Below, in pieces: positions 23,291-35,186 of a stretch of 64,000 nucleotides of DNA (positions are counted from its first letter, which is position 1; every line of letters begins with the position of its first letter). The notes under the pieces are model-generated. The model was not told where the DNA came from. It was given only the letters and a program-made list of their open reading frames with translations, and made no database searches. The position numbers were made by a program, and so were the translations under genes. Origin of the DNA: Nymphaea colorata (taxonomy: Eukaryota; Streptophyta; Magnoliopsida; Nymphaeales; Nymphaeaceae); NCBI RefSeq assembly GCF_008831285.2, contig NC_045140.1, positions 13,782,233-13,846,232 of the forward strand, given 5' to 3'.

Positions 23291-23844
23291 AGAAAAAGCA
23301 TCAGTTGTTTGTTTATGAACAAATTCCGCTCCAAACTTTATGACAGTACAATCTTTTGTCAGCGTTGAGCTTATTTTTCCATTCGTGAGTTATCAAACTA
23401 CAATCTTTCACATGTAAACTTGTCATTTTACTCGTTTGAGACCAAAGAGGGGAGATCCAATCTTAAAACTATGATATGAATCTCAGATCCCCAAGAACTA
23501 AGATTGACGTAATTAATCAACCGTAATATAAAAAAGGAAAACTGATCGGCGGCGTTGAGAAAATAATCTTTATACGGCAGTTGCTGCAAATTAACACCAT
23601 TTCTTTGTAATGATTTTCCTACAACCACATATTTTCTTAGCAAGAAAGAGTGTGTGGTTCGGCCATATCATGATATCGTGAGAAAAATTCCCCTTTCTTA
23701 TGAAATGACCCTTCCGATTCCATTAATAGCTTCATATGAGAAGCTGACCTCAGAATAATTGCTTTGGGCCAATATTATTAATGGTAGCGCATATTGGATT
23801 GTATCAGCCGACTTGCGCAAATGGCGCATGCCGACAAGCTTTGT

Positions 23845-23846
<2 letters not shown>

Positions 23847-23880
<34 letters not shown>
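23847..23880. repeat. (TA)n microsatellite
   Basis: About 17 TA dinucleotides without interruption. Confidence 0.95.
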
Positions 23881-23884
<4 letters not shown>

Positions 23885-23924
23885 TCACTGTGAATCGAGG
23901 TGGCTATAAAGCTCAGCTTCTCTG

Positions 23925-24205
23925 CATAATTTTACAAACTATTTACCTCCAATATTGCAGACAGTGACTACCTCCCATCTTTATTTCTGTATCGGAAAGT
24001 ATTTCCCACCGTAATCTCCCTAGTTTAAGTTGACAAAACTTTTTTGAAATTCACTTCCAATACAGACTGACCATATCTCATCTTTATTTATGCCTCGGGA
24101 AAGTATAATTTCCCATGGTAAAAAACTCCTGAAATTTAACATTCTACTTTTTCAACATGTTTTTTTAGTAAAGATATAAAGTTATGCAATGTAACCAGAT
24201 ATATC
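23925..24205 (+). repeat. Dispersed repeat, first copy (pair with 25845)
   Basis: Blocks TTTTACAAACTATTTACCTC, TCATCTTTATTT, GGAAAGTATTTC, TAGTTTAAGTTGACAAAACT and TTTTTCAACATGTTTTTTTA occur in the same order at 25845-26060. Within this copy the central part is itself partly duplicated (23940-24025 and 24045-24125). Confidence 0.7.
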
Positions 24206-24412
24206 CTTGTGACCTTTGTAAGAGAACTAACCCCCCAACACAAGTCTTTTAGTTAGTTTGGCTGCTGTACATATTCCTCTAACTTGCTATAAATTAACTC
24301 ATTTTTGTCTCCAGGAAATATTGATGTAGTTGAAAATACACTTAAATTTTAAAGAATTAATTAAAAATATTTCTGCCTCTATTAAACAATAGATTATATA
24401 GTAGGGTGAACC

Positions 24413-24530
24413 TGAACGGACGGTGGCTGAACCAGGAAATTTAGGCTGAGGGACAATCGAGTGAAATGCAGTGATTATGAACCCGAACGGACGGTGGCAG
24501 AACCTGGAAATTTAGGCTGAGGGACACCAA
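24413..24530. repeat. Imperfect tandem duplication, about 68 bp
   Basis: GAACGGACGGTGGCTGAACC with AGGAAATTTAGGCTGAGGGA at 24413-24465 recurs as GAACGGACGGTGGCAGAACC with TGGAAATTTAGGCTGAGGGA at 24484-24530. The phrase 'GGTGGC(A/T)GA(A/G)CC(A/T)GGAAATTT' also occurs in looser form near 33545, 35800 and 37965. Confidence 0.8.
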
Positions 24531-25261
24531 TTCAATATATAAGTTACCAAAAAATTAATGTATCAATATGAAATTAAAGATCTTTAATGGGACAGCCTTT
24601 ATGTGGCTCTCCTGATATTTGGGTGAGGGGGTTTTCAAATACTTAAAAGAAGAAGGCCCAAGTCTCCATCGACTCCTTTTTAGTGCCTCAGGTGTCATTC
24701 TTGTCGTGCTTCAGCTTGCATGTCAATGGTCTTCTTTTTGCAGCATAGAAGATTGTTACCACAGTAACTCAAAATGAAAACCGGCCGCCTTCCAGCTCCA
24801 CCTCACACATTGCGCCAACCCTCTTAAAGGATGCTATTATGAACTCATAAAGATTTGACCCGGTTGCAATTGGAAAGCTACATGTGGGCCCAACCTAGTA
24901 AGGGCCTCTAGGATTAAGAATATGGCTGAACTGTTGGGCCCATGCCCTGAAGTATTATGAATGGGTGCCTGAGTATCGGCATTTTCTTTGGCCAACGACA
25001 AGGGCAACCCCCTAGGGATGTTAATAGATTAGATATCCCACAAAAAAAAAAAAAAAGAATTTGGAAAAAACAGTTGACATCCAATTAAAATATTTGATGG
25101 ATTTAAAACTATGTTATTTGGTTGGACGGTTCAGTTTGAAAAAATATGTGGTGGAACTCAGATTCGGACGGGACAATTAAATAGCCGATATCACTTAATA
25201 GTAGCACCTATTTCCTCATTTCGTTGTAGCAGCAGACTTCATGCAGACCAACAACCTTTGA

Positions 25262-25265
<4 letters not shown>

Positions 25266-25336
<71 letters not shown>
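25266..25336. repeat. Compound (TA)n(GA)n microsatellite
   Basis: About 25 TA units followed directly by about 11 GA units. Frames across it are Ile-Tyr or Arg-Glu artefacts. A second (TA)n of about 23 bp lies at 25447-25469, and a TCTC/TATA compound patch at 25780-25838. Confidence 0.95.
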
Positions 25337-25844
25337 GAAAACTGAAAAAAAATGTATGAACTAATATAAAATAACTCATAACCTTTGGCTCTATGATTTT
25401 TCTCAATTACCGTACCGTAGAAGATCAAGGGCTAAAATTGTTCTTCTATATATATATATATATATATATGCACAAAAACACAAATTTGTAGCTATCAAAA
25501 TCATAAGTGTATATATATGCACACAAATACACAAAAATTGGTAGTTATCAAACTCATAAATTTTTGATACATAAAGAATCATATTGGTCTTGGATCTTTC
25601 CAAGATAGATGGTTAATAGAAAAATAAAGAGAAAAAGTTATTAATTAAAACTAGATGATTGAAATAACATGTCACTTTTTTTTTTTTTTTTACTTTCCAA
25701 CCATCCATCTTACAAACGATCAACCATCAACATGATTCTTACAAGTCTAGTACATAAGAGTTTGGTACCTATCAATCTCTCTCTTCTTTCTCTTCTTTCT
25801 CTCTCTTTCTCTCTCTCTCTCGTATATATATATATATAGCGTCG

Positions 25845-26110
25845 TTTTACAAACTATTTACCTCCAATACAAACATTGACTATATGTCATCTTTTTTTAG
25901 TCATGGGGAAAGTATTTCTTATGATAAACCCCCTACTCTAGTTGACGAAACTTTTGAAGACGCACCTTTCCTTTTTCAACGTGGTTTTTTTTTATAAAAG
26001 TTATTACACATTTTGTGCAACCTCATGGTAATTTTTGTAAAACTGAACGAATTTTTTTTTAGTTAACTTCAGCACTCTGCACATTCCTCTGAGTGGCTAC
26101 AGACTCTTTT
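25845..26110 (+). repeat. Dispersed repeat, second copy (pair with 23925)
   Basis: TTTTACAAACTATTTACCTC, CATCTTTTTTTAGTC, GGGGAAAGTATTTCT, TAGTTGACGAAACTTTTGAA and TTTTTCAACGTGGTTTTTTT match the copy at 23925 in order, with many substitutions. Confidence 0.7.
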
Positions 26111-27185
26111 TTGTCAAGATGATATGGTTGAAAATATAATCGAGTTTTTTTTTTATCTAGTGACAAACAATAAATCTTAAGCAACCTAACAGTTGACTTA
26201 ATGTGGATAATCTGACACGTATTTTTAATTGACAAAGGAGAAACACAAGCATACACTTTAAAGAAATATAAAGAAAATTATGTCTGTTTCTGAAAATGTA
26301 ACTTAGTTTTAGATTGGATATCGAATCGAATTGCTTAAAAAAATGAATGTAGAGAAAAAACAAATATCTGATTAAGGAATCAGATTAAATTCTCATTAAA
26401 GAAGTGTCATCCAATCAGATTCAGTTTTAAATAAATATAGTTTGGATTTGAGTTAGGAATCAAATTAATTTGTTGTCAGTTTCAAATAAACATGCTCTAT
26501 CCAACCTTTAAACACTTTGAATGTCCACTTTTAATGTGCCCGGTTCGAATTCGGTGATTCAAACTTAGATATAAAAATTTTGAAGTCAGATTCAAATCGG
26601 ATTGTCAATATCAAAATCATATTCAGTTATAGTATCTGAATTCAGTTATAGTATATATTTTTCTAAATTCATATTTCAATCCGATATCGAATTCAAATAT
26701 ATGATATATCTGATGCGGATAGTTTTAAAGGTAAATTAGATTTGAATCTAAATGTTGGGAGTCCTACATCTGAATCAACTCATGCAATTCAATGAACCGA
26801 ACTAATTTTCATCAAGCTCAATTTTCCATTCCACGAATTTGATGCCTCTTTCTTTCTAATGAATCTAAAGTACTGAAGCGCTCGGCTGCGACTTGTCACC
26901 AATCGAACTCATTAATTTCAACCATGTGTGAGTCTGCGTGAGCAGTTGCTAAGGGTACAAACCTATACTGTCAAAGATATGATCAGGTTGCAATTGGGAA
27001 GTTACATGTGAGTCTGTGTGGGCAGTTGCCTGCTGCTTCCGGAATTGAGAATATGCATGCTAGACTTGGAGAGGAGGTCCAAGTGCCCCCATTGGCCCCA
27101 TACTGTGCCCCAAAAGTTCAAGATCTGGCCTTCAACGGTAAAGCCAATGGGGCGCCTGCATGGGACTTGGCCCTACCTCAAATTT
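26111..27185. other. AT-rich non-coding DNA with GATCCGAAT-like words
   Basis: At 26300-26750 there are many ATCAGATT/AATCGGATT/GATATCGAATTC words, resembling low-complexity regions at 35190-35560 and 37850-38350. No gene is recognised. TACATGTGAGTCTG(C/T)GTG with GCAGTTGC occurs twice (26923 and 27004). Confidence 0.4.
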
Positions 27186-27189
27186 TTTT

Positions 27190-27335
27190 TTAAAAAAAAA
27201 ATTACATGTAAATTTTTAAAAATTTTACTTGTCCTAAATAAAAATTTTGAAAAATGATATTTCAGCCCATGTCAAAATTTAAAAACTTTAATTTGATCCC
27301 CTTCATGAAAAATTTCTGGCTTCGCCCATGCTGGC
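27190..27335 (+). repeat. Dispersed AT-rich repeat, copy 1 of 3
   Basis: TTACATGTAAATTTTTAAAA, ATAAAAATTTTGAAAAATGA, TATTTC, CATGTCAAAATTTAAAAACT, TTAATTTG and CATGAAAAATTTCTGGCTT. The same order is found at 33590-33735 and 54160-54315. A short stretch ending in a phrase like 'TTCGCCCATGC' or 'TCTGCCCCC' closes two copies. Confidence 0.75.
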
Positions 27336-28855
27336 CTTAGTTCGATTATACAAATGAATCTGTTGCTGCTTCTTCAAGCATATGCACAGGGAAAGAGTCA
27401 GGATTTCATTTTTGGAGGATTTCATTTTTGGAGAGACAGAACAATCAAACGACCCTTGAATAAAATTTTTAAAAATGGTTGAAGGGGACAACCCAAGTTT
27501 TTGAAAAGTTGTATAAATTTAAAGGATGGATGGCCCATAAATGAGGTTTTGTTCAAAAGAAACTGTTTTATTGCTATTCTAGAGTAGGACATAATGGACA
27601 GGACGTCATGTCCACCATACTATTGTTCTCTATAATGGTGTTCTTTGTCTATTGTTTAACAGTTTTAAAAACAGGACGACATGCCCCGTTCATTAGGTGT
27701 TCGTTTTGGTTTTGTCCGTTATGTCTGTGATTTGACTACATAGATCCTCATCGGCTAGGGCTAGCAGAAAATGGAACTCTGGGAGGGAGGATCAACTCTG
27801 TCGAGATACATTAACCAACATTAGCGATAGACCTTAGTTTAGTTACCCTTATAATAAAAGCGCTAAAAATGGTTTAACTTTTTACCAATCGATGAAACAA
27901 CTCTTAATTTAGATTTCACATTTTTAAATACAACGGAGTTCCAAATTTCTTATTTTTTTGCAACCAAATTTTAAAATGACTCGAAAATATGATTTAAAAA
28001 AAAAACGGCTGGTTCCATCGTAAGCCATGAGATAAATATTTTGAAATCACATATTTACAAGATAGAGATGTTATAGCTGTACTTGCTTTTCCTTTTAGTT
28101 TTGACGGTTCGATGTAGGTGGTAGAGTTAATTGTAGCAAAATATATCATATTATAATAGGGTATAAATAAGATTGCGTTGTTGCTCACGGAAGCTTCTTT
28201 AAAGCGATGGTAAACTCACCGCTAGGACGGATGTCATTTAAGCTTAAATTTGGATATAATTTTTTTAATAGGTCTGATTTGCAACATGACTCCAATACTT
28301 TTAATGAGTTTGATTGACAATATTTAGCTATGGGTCTCACCTTGCCACACAATTCTGTCCTTTTCTTACACGAAGAAAGGTTTTAAAAAAAAAAAAAGTA
28401 TTTTCAAGGGGGTTGGTTCGATGAAATCGTGTAGGGGATGATAGGAGACCAGTCCCCACTTCAATTATATTATTTGAAAGCCAACATGCACAAGTGGAAG
28501 TTTCTCGATGCACTAAACACCTGAATGAAAGATGAGGGGGGCTTCAGTCTTTTTCAGAAAAAAAACATTCTTGTCCTAGACTTTTTTTGTTTATTTATTA
28601 TAGGTAGGGCCAGGGAGTAACGCTTGTGTCAGATTTTCTTTTCTTTACTACTTCTTAACAAAAGTGAGGCTTGGATCAAGAACATCAATTAGATGTGCTT
28701 CCCGGGTAATAAAATGGTTCAAATTCGGGTCAGGTCTACCATTTGCTCAATCCATCCAATCGGCCTCATGTAATCAGATTTTGGTTTCCCATTCATAGCG
28801 AGGCTACATATCCTAAAACTGTTAGTGGATCAGTTTAGCATAAGTTGCAACATTT
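27336..28855. other. Non-coding stretch
   Basis: AT-rich DNA with no supportable reading frame or element end. Confidence 0.35.
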
Positions 28856-28859
28856 GTAT

Positions 28860-29400
28860 CTAATAGGGTCGGTTTCTTATTGGAACTAAGTGACCTGAAA
28901 AGACTGCATTCGAAATTTGGATCCGATTAGCAATATGATTTAATTAAGTTTGTACATAGAGTCAAAAGTGAATCTGCATGTAATCAAGCGTATATACGCA
29001 ATCCATATATTCACATCTCCAGTCCAATTCATTTGGGGAAAGTGACCCAAAATATGCTTTGGAGGGCAACTAAGATAAAGCATTAGAAAAGAACACATAC
29101 CCCCTTTATTCTTTAGCCCCAAAAAGAATCACATGAACTAATTGTCATCATAAATTTTTTGTTTATCAACTGACTCTGGTGGTAATGAGATGTAGTCAAC
29201 TATATATAATGAATGGTGGAGGACCCTGGACCATATCAAATTACAATCGAAACACTAGCTAGCCATGAGTTGCCAGGCACACTTGCATCCCAACTCTAGG
29301 GAGTTCACCAAATAATCCCCTCTTCCTCCCCCTCCCAAAAAGAAATAGTGACTTGCCAACTATAGTCTGCAATGAAACCCTTAGTAGAATTTTGAGTATC
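28860..29400. repeat. Dispersed repeat shared with 53130-53620
   Basis: At 29205-29275, GGTGGAGGACCCTGGACCAT followed by CACTAGCTAGCCATGAG parallels GGAGGACTCTGGCTATATCA and CACTAGCTAGCCATGTG at 53478-53535. Upstream blocks (GATTAGCAATATGATTTAAT; TCACATCTCCAGTCCAAT) also have counterparts around 53155-53275. Confidence 0.6.
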
Positions 29401-29557
29401 TTATTTATGTGGTAAAAAAACGATAGCCACAAAAATAAGATTGAGAAGAAAATGGGTAAGGGAGTCTTTCTCACTCTTACATTAATACTTTATTATAAGG
29501 AAGCAATGGGGATAAAATGTTACATGTTGAAGAAGACTTTATATAAGAAACCATATA

Positions 29558-30262
29558 TGTCACCGGCCGAGTTTCTCCAGCCCGCGCGGCGCCGAAGGCG
29601 TTCCCCAAAGCCTTCAGCCAGCCGTCTCTCTCTTAAGCTAGCGGAAGCATTCATCTTTTATTCGGGACTGTGGACTAGACGAGGAGTGCTAAGCACTCGA
29701 CACACCATCACCCAGGTTTATCCTATTGTCGGTCATCGGCAAGCCATGGCCATGAGGCCCTGTCAGAACTTCGTTATTCATTCAAGTGTCTATCTACATC
29801 CAAACGAAATCTGGGTGGGGGTAGACTTTCCTTGAGAGGAAGTCCCCAGCCGAAGCCAGTTGACGACTATATGTCATTAAGTAAGGCGGCCAACCATCGC
29901 CCTACTCGACGATAAGCATTCACTTACTCACCCCGCGTGACTCTACGCGGTTGTGGAACGCAGCATGCGCCCACTGGGGAATTGCCCCTAACCCACGCGC
30001 ACCCCCTTGTGTATCCAAACATTACGCATGGGGAACCCAACAGATTCTCCAACGACGGACTTGCACTTTCAAAGGGACCGCTGATCTTGATGCATTGAAA
30101 CGCCTTGTCGTCGCACTACCGCGCTGCACATTCCACGTGTGTTGCTTTCTACTAGACTCGGCGCGCGATTGAATCTCACATGCCTTCCAACTATGCCTAA
30201 GCTGGCCAAGCAGCATCACCTTTTACTGGCTTGGCTGGGCCAGACACAGTCGACCGGCAACA
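29558..30262 (-). repeat. Minus-oriented LTR, 705 bp
   Basis: On the minus strand it begins TGTTGCCGGTCGAC, right after a purine tract GGCGGTGGGAGAG (plus 30263-30275), and ends GGCCGGTGACA. Its end block (on the plus strand GGCCGAGTTTC, CAGCCCGCGCGGC) recurs at 30867-30907, where a second copy is cut short. Frames inside it are short and lack domains. Confidence 0.55.
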
Positions 30263-30866
30263 CTCTCCCACCGCCAAAATTGTCACTGACCACAGTGACT
30301 TTGCCCCGAGCGAGAGAAGTTCAGCAACCATTCCCTTGATTTCTCTTGAACTCAGCCTTCATCCGTTCGTCTGGTTGATGACATGCCACGGCTAGCTGCC
30401 TTATCGGGCGTTTTATCTCTAGTCCATTCCTTAGCATCATCCCACTTTTCTGTCATTGTTTTGCACTTTGTCTTAGTAAAGTCTGGAACATCTCCGACGA
30501 CCACTAAGTCTCAAATTTCCAAGCCGTGTTGCCAACCCGTGCACATGCTCTTTTCTCAAGACATGTCAACACTAAGGGTACTTGCCCTCCTAGACAATCC
30601 TTTTCCACGTCGGGTCTCACCCTATCTGTCTCAGCGAGCGGCTCTCTTGGCCCTTCTGCTCCTGACGCCCAGACACCATCTTCGGAACGTGTGATCTCCA
30701 TCTGGCCAACACCAACACGGTCACCTGAACCAGTGTCCGACGAACATACCTGAACCCTTAGGGCACCAAACAAGCCAACATTTTTCTTTGAACCACTTGT
30801 TTGTTATCATCGCAACGTTCTCATCTTTCAAGTTCCCTTCGAAAAATCGTCTGCTCTGATACCACT
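30263..30866 (-). other. Internal non-coding domain of the minus unit
   Basis: Only about 600 bp separate the purine tract (30263-30275) from the primer-binding site (30853-30864), with no RT, protease or integrase. The longest minus frame (30504-30773, 89 codons) has no recognisable gag motif. This is the size and layout of a non-autonomous, TRIM- or LARD-like LTR element. Confidence 0.45.
30853..30864 (-). other. tRNA-iMet primer-binding site (minus)
   Basis: The minus strand reads TGGTATCAGAGC, the standard plant retrotransposon primer site complementary to the 3' end of initiator tRNA-Met. Two bases separate it from the LTR end TGCCAC at 30867. This fixes the orientation of the left unit. 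Confidence 0.85.
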
Positions 30867-30907
30867 TGCCACGGACCGAGTTTCTACAGCCCGCGCGGCC
30901 CCGAGCG
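30867..30907 (-). repeat. Truncated LTR end (about 41 bp)
   Basis: TGCCACGGACCGAGTTTC, then ACAGCCCGCGCGGC, matching the LTR end at 29558 with few differences. Homology stops at about 30907 and integrase coding sequence of the opposite orientation starts. Confidence 0.7.
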
Positions 30908-30915
30908 AGACGGAA

Positions 30916-31458
30916 ATGGCTAAGGTGTTCTTACACAAGGCCGCCAAAAAGATGAAAAAGTTTGCAGATCGGAATCGAAGGCCAATGGAATTTCAAGTGG
31001 GTGATCAAGTCCTCGTGAAGCTCTATCCTGATCGCATGGGCATTTTCTGTGGTCGACACAAGTCATTGATCCGTAAGTATGAGGGACCCTTCACAGTGCT
31101 GAAGAGAATCGGAAAGCTAGCCTACAAGTTAGACTTGTCGCCAGACTTTAAGGTGCATTCAGTGTTCCATGTTTGTAACCTGAAGCCCTTCTATGTCGAT
31201 GAGGAAGACCCCGAGAGAAGCGTTCCAGAACGAGACCCGATCCTGCAGCGAGTCCCATCCACAAAGCAAGCAGCGGAACGTCAGATGGAAGAGATTCTTC
31301 GGCACAAGACAAACTATTTGGGAGAGCCGAAGAAGTACCAAGTAAAGTGGATAGGTGAACACAACCCCACCTGGGAGTATGCATTCCGCATGAAGCAGGG
31401 CTACCCGCTGGAAGTCAAGGCCTATCATGAAACTGCTGGCGTCGAGGACGGCGCATGA
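30916..31458 (+). pseudogene. Chromovirus integrase C-terminus with chromodomain
   Basis: An open 180-codon frame encodes only the end of pol. Residues 28-36 read VGDQVLVKL and 54-59 KYEGPF (GPY/F-type module), 84-92 FHVCNLKPF, and residues about 119-172 form a chromodomain (EEILRH, YQVKWIG, PTWEYAF, with Trp145 and Trp153 of the aromatic cage region). Chromodomains on Ty3/gypsy integrases steer insertion to particular chromatin. The catalytic core, RT, RNase H and protease are missing, so the frame is a fragment even though it has no stops; the open frame continues upstream into the LTR remnant. TGA at 31456-31458 is followed by a purine tract TGAAGGGGGAG. Confidence 0.8.
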
Positions 31459-31470
31459 CTTGAAGGGGGA

Positions 31471-31879
31471 GCCAGTTCCCCTGTGTTTGGGAGTCTGTAC
31501 AGTCTTTTGCTTTGTTTTGCATTGTGCTTCCTTTGCTTATGTTGAGTCATTTGCTTATGCATGTTTACTTGTAAGGGAGTACCCACCCACCGGTCTAAGT
31601 GTCAAGTATTGGGATTTCTTGTTTTAGGTGGTCGGCATGGGAATCCTGTAAGAGGCCTCGGTCATCCTATATAAGTAAAGTCGAGATCATTCTCCTTGCT
31701 TATCTTTCTCGTGATGTACTAATTTTCCAAGCGAATACATTGCGAGATTTCTTTATTCAAAAGCATTCTTTATACACTCGTTTTTTCAAACTACTTTTGC
31801 GCCCCGTTCAGCGGTTTAAAAGCTTGCGGCAATCAGATTCTTGCCGCGCCGCACGGGCCGAAGTTGTCAGCCCGTGACA
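31471..31879 (+). repeat. Plus-oriented LTR of the chromovirus fragment
   Basis: Begins shortly after the purine tract at 31460-31470 (exact TG start uncertain) and ends CCCGTGACA at 31879. TATATAAG at 31668-31675 is in the right place for an LTR promoter. No second copy is in the window, so the left end is approximate. Confidence 0.5.
31668..31675 (+). promoter_or_regulatory. LTR TATA box
   Basis: TATATAAG about 210 bp before the LTR end, in the same orientation as the integrase fragment. Confidence 0.5.
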
Positions 31880-31969
31880 ATATAAATCCTTTGCAAAATG
31901 TTACACCTTTTCATTTTCTTGTCATTTCAATACTTTTGAATTTGGGTTTCGGATATTAAATCCAAGACT

Positions 31970-32985
31970 AATTAATTGCAAATTAAAATTTTGGCAAATT
32001 TCTGCTACAGAGCTCCAAGATTCATATGCCAAAACAGTAGTAATGCTGATTAAGTCGAAAGATGCATTATAACAAAACTGAGTGACAAACTATCACTGGT
32101 TTTCCAATATCTGGCTAGAAGAAAACTCAAAAGAAGGGAGAAACAAAAAACAAGAGCTTATAAAATGAGAGAGAGAGAGAGAGAGAGAGGAGGCATATGT
32201 AAATTTGTAAATGAAATAACAAAGAGCTTAAAAGGCATTCTCTTGCCCCAAAGTCCTGACATGCATTGAGATTTAAACCAGTAACCAGCCACTTACAAGT
32301 TATTCGCTCAACAATGCACCAGGAGAATGTTGGTTTTTCCAGTATTCTAACAATTCATGATCTAAAAGAAGGAGAAGACTGCAACGGCCTGTAGCGGACG
32401 GTGATTGCTGACAATGCCTCACAACAAAAGTGAAAAGGAATTAAGGAAAAGTGGAAGACGATTTGAAGACGTCCGTAAAAGCAACATTTGGTGGACAAAT
32501 TGATCTCTTTCAAAAAGTTGAAATAGAAAGACACAGCCCAATAAGTGACGTATATAATGAAGATTGAAAATGATGATGATGATGATGATATGTGTGCACA
32601 TGAGCCGCATGGGCATGATATGTGCATGCCGAATTAGGCACTAAAGTATGGATGGACTGAATTTGAGAATCATATAGTCAACCCACCCCGTATGTCCAAA
32701 CCGACCAACTGGCGCAGATGAACAGGTGGGTTGGAGTCTTTAAGTTCGACCAGCCGGAGCTTAGTGGTCCACTTCGCATTTTGTAGGTGGAACAAGACGA
32801 CTGGGCCCATTAAGATTGATGGGCCTGGGTCTTAGTCAACCCTGGCCCACCAAATGGATGACCCCGGAAAGTTTTAGTGAGCACCGGCCAAGCCGGCCAA
32901 TGGTCCACCGTAGGTCCTTCTCCAGTGCAGTTTGGCACACCTGACTAAGTGACTTTACTTAAAACCCACTAAATTTAAACAGATT
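31970..32985. repeat. Large dispersed repeat, copy 1
   Basis: The 32440-32980 part aligns in order with 54352-54855: GGAAGACGATTTGAAGACGT, GACAAATTG, a GATGATGATGATG run, GCACATGAGCCGCATGGGCAT, GGGCCTGGGTCTTAGTCAACC, CTGGCCCACCAA, CTCCAGTGCAGTTTGG and CACCTGACTAAGTG. The 31980-32100 part (TTTCTGCTACAG, CATATGCCAAAACAGTAGTAAT, AAAGATGC) matches 37610-37690 and 53640-53720. A (GA)n tract lies at 32167-32189. Antisense frames at 32355-32627 are also partly conserved between copies but contain low-complexity serine runs. Confidence 0.7.
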
Positions 32986-33115
32986 GGGATTTCAGTACCT
33001 CAAAAGGTTAAAACAGACGAGTGACCTCTTCTATCCACAACAAAAGAGCTATTTAACGGTCTTATATCATGATACAACTACAATAAGCTATGAGATGCAT
33101 ATCTTGCGTAAGGTA

Positions 33116-33118
<3 letters not shown>

Positions 33119-33151
<33 letters not shown>
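33119..33151. repeat. (AT)n microsatellite
   Basis: About 16 AT units. A further (TA)n lies at 34265-34292. Confidence 0.95.
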
Positions 33152-33152
<1 letters not shown>

Positions 33153-33589
33153 TGAAAATTAGATCAATGCTTTTATTAATGCAAAATAGTTCATTAATTA
33201 CTTTGTTTCTTTCCTTTTTCAATATTCAATATTATTGAACATTGAAGGACAAAAAAAGGTGTTCTCGTTCTTAAGGGTTGCGCTTAGAAAACGTTATATG
33301 GATCTCCTGAGATAGATAAAATATGAAGAGATTCAAATATTGTTTGGGTTAACTCATTCAAGTCAAAATATCTGGCCTTTGGATCATCCTATACAAGCTG
33401 AAAATATTTTAACAATCAAAAATTTAATTGTTTACTTGCCCAAATCAACTTGTAGCTTCGACCACAATGGTCACACCCAGCAAGCTCGAGCTTAGGTTCA
33501 AGCTCTCCCACCTTCAATTAAAAATCTACCTATATGGAGGGGTGGAGCCAGCAGGGTAGGGGCCCGCGAGGGCTTGGTCTCACCTCAAA

Positions 33590-33735
33590 AAAAAAAAAAA
33601 AATTACATGTAAATTTTAAAAAATTGCACTTGCCTTTTATAAAAATTTTGAAAAATGATATTTCGGCTCATGTCAAAATTTAAAAACTTTAATTTGGCGC
33701 TTCTCATGAAAAATTTTTGACTCTGCCCCCTTCCT
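33590..33735 (+). repeat. Dispersed AT-rich repeat, copy 2 of 3
   Basis: TTACATGTAAATTTTAAAAA, ATAAAAATTTTGAAAAATGA, CATGTCAAAATTTAAAAACT and CTCATGAAAAATTTTTGAC, in the same order as 27190-27335 and 54160-54315. It is preceded by a GGAGCCAGCAGGG phrase and an A-rich tract. Confidence 0.75.
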
Positions 33736-34261
33736 ATATTAGGCGCATCCATTATGAATTAAGTTTCTTTTGCTCGGTGCTTCCAAGGAACATACATCCC
33801 ATGAACCGATCCGTGCTACAAATGGGGCTCCAATCAAATTAAACGATGCCCCATGTACGGGGAATTAGTTAGGCCGTGCCCCTTCTGGTAGACCCAATCT
33901 TAGGTGCATAAAGCAATTAGGTTTTTATCAAAAGGGAAATCAAACAAAAAAAACTATGAGCAAAAATGTTTCCATTTTGTCCTTTTATCGTATACAACAT
34001 GTGCATCTTGAATTAATTAACATTCCCATATTGAGCGGAGTAGAATGCTTGCATCGCATCGCATGTTTTAAGTACTTGCCATGAGGCGACCCTTCATTAA
34101 TTTGAGCCGAGTCACCTAACCTAAAGCCCACCCAGCCACATGAGCCGATCGTATTACAACTTAGTAGTACGTGGCCCGGCCCCTCACCTTGCGGCTCGAT
34201 CCTCATGCCACCGCAACAAAGAAACCTTAGGGGTCATTTGGCAATAAAAATAGGACGTTAC

Positions 34262-34295
<34 letters not shown>

Positions 34296-35186
34296 CATGA
34301 AATATGAATCTACCACAATTTTGTTTTCTAATTGTGTCCTAATTTCTGTAATAGATATATAAAATAGTAACATCTATTACTATTGCCAAACAAAGAAAAA
34401 GTTGTGTGTATGATACTCAGTAACTGAGCAAAAAATATTTTTTGTAATTTTTATAAAATAAGTGCCCTTTATAGTTTTTATTTTCATTTTTATCTTTACA
34501 AAAAAAAATTTTTTTTAATGTAAATTGCAGTTATTTTAGTCATTAAACAAATATTCGTGCACCAATGTAGCCCATATTCATGGCGAACAACCTTTTACGA
34601 CACATCTGGTTAATTAAAAAAATATTTTATTCAATGCCACCGGTTTTCACCTCAGTAGAAACGAAAAAGCCTCGTAGAAGGACCAAACGCTTTCCTCAAA
34701 TAACAAAATTACCCTCAACAAAAGGGAAAATATCATAAAATATACAAACAGATAATATGCACTAATTTCCATTAGTTACAAAATATGCATAGAGAGAGTG
34801 TCGTTTACTTTATAGGATTTCGATATTGTGATTACAACTGAATTTATTGTCTAGGTCATGTATGGGTTGTAAATACGTTGTAAATAAATGTGTATGGTAA
34901 GGGACATATATAAAGTTGCTGCAGATCATTTATTAAGAAAAGATGAACCCGGTAATGGCTCAATCGACATTCAACTCCATTGGTAAGTAAGACACAAAGA
35001 AAGTAATGCCGTGAAGAATATTTTCCATCTTCTTTATGTAAAATCATGCGAATTTTCAATTATTCTCCTACTGTATTTCCTTCTTTCGTTTTGCACTGTC
35101 CCCGTGCGATGTGAATGAACTGTCGGCCTCTGGCCTAAGAACTTTCTGTTACACACGTGAAGTTGTTTTTCGATGGGCGCAGAAGT
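33736..35186. other. Non-coding stretch
   Basis: No supportable gene. Contains the (TA)n at 34265-34292. The short minus frames at 33985-34206 and 34856-35059 lack domains. Confidence 0.35.

Larger units (their letters stand above)
29558..31879. mobile_element. Composite Ty3/gypsy insertion, parts in opposite orientation
   Basis: Outer ends are TGTCACCGG at 29558 and CCCGTGACA ending at 31879, flanked on both sides by ATATA (29553-29557 and 31880-31884), as expected for one retroviral-type insertion. Inside, the left 1.35 kb is a minus-oriented LTR plus primer-site unit. The right 1 kb is a plus-oriented integrase/chromodomain fragment followed by its own LTR. The junction is near 30907. The target duplication is only 5 bp of AT, so it is weak alone, but it coincides exactly with the terminal TG and CA. 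A rearranged nest of two elements is the alternative. Confidence 0.55.

Noticed and set aside
29452-29835. 127-codon frame entering the minus LTR
   Set aside because: It spans the insertion boundary at 29558 and lacks any domain.
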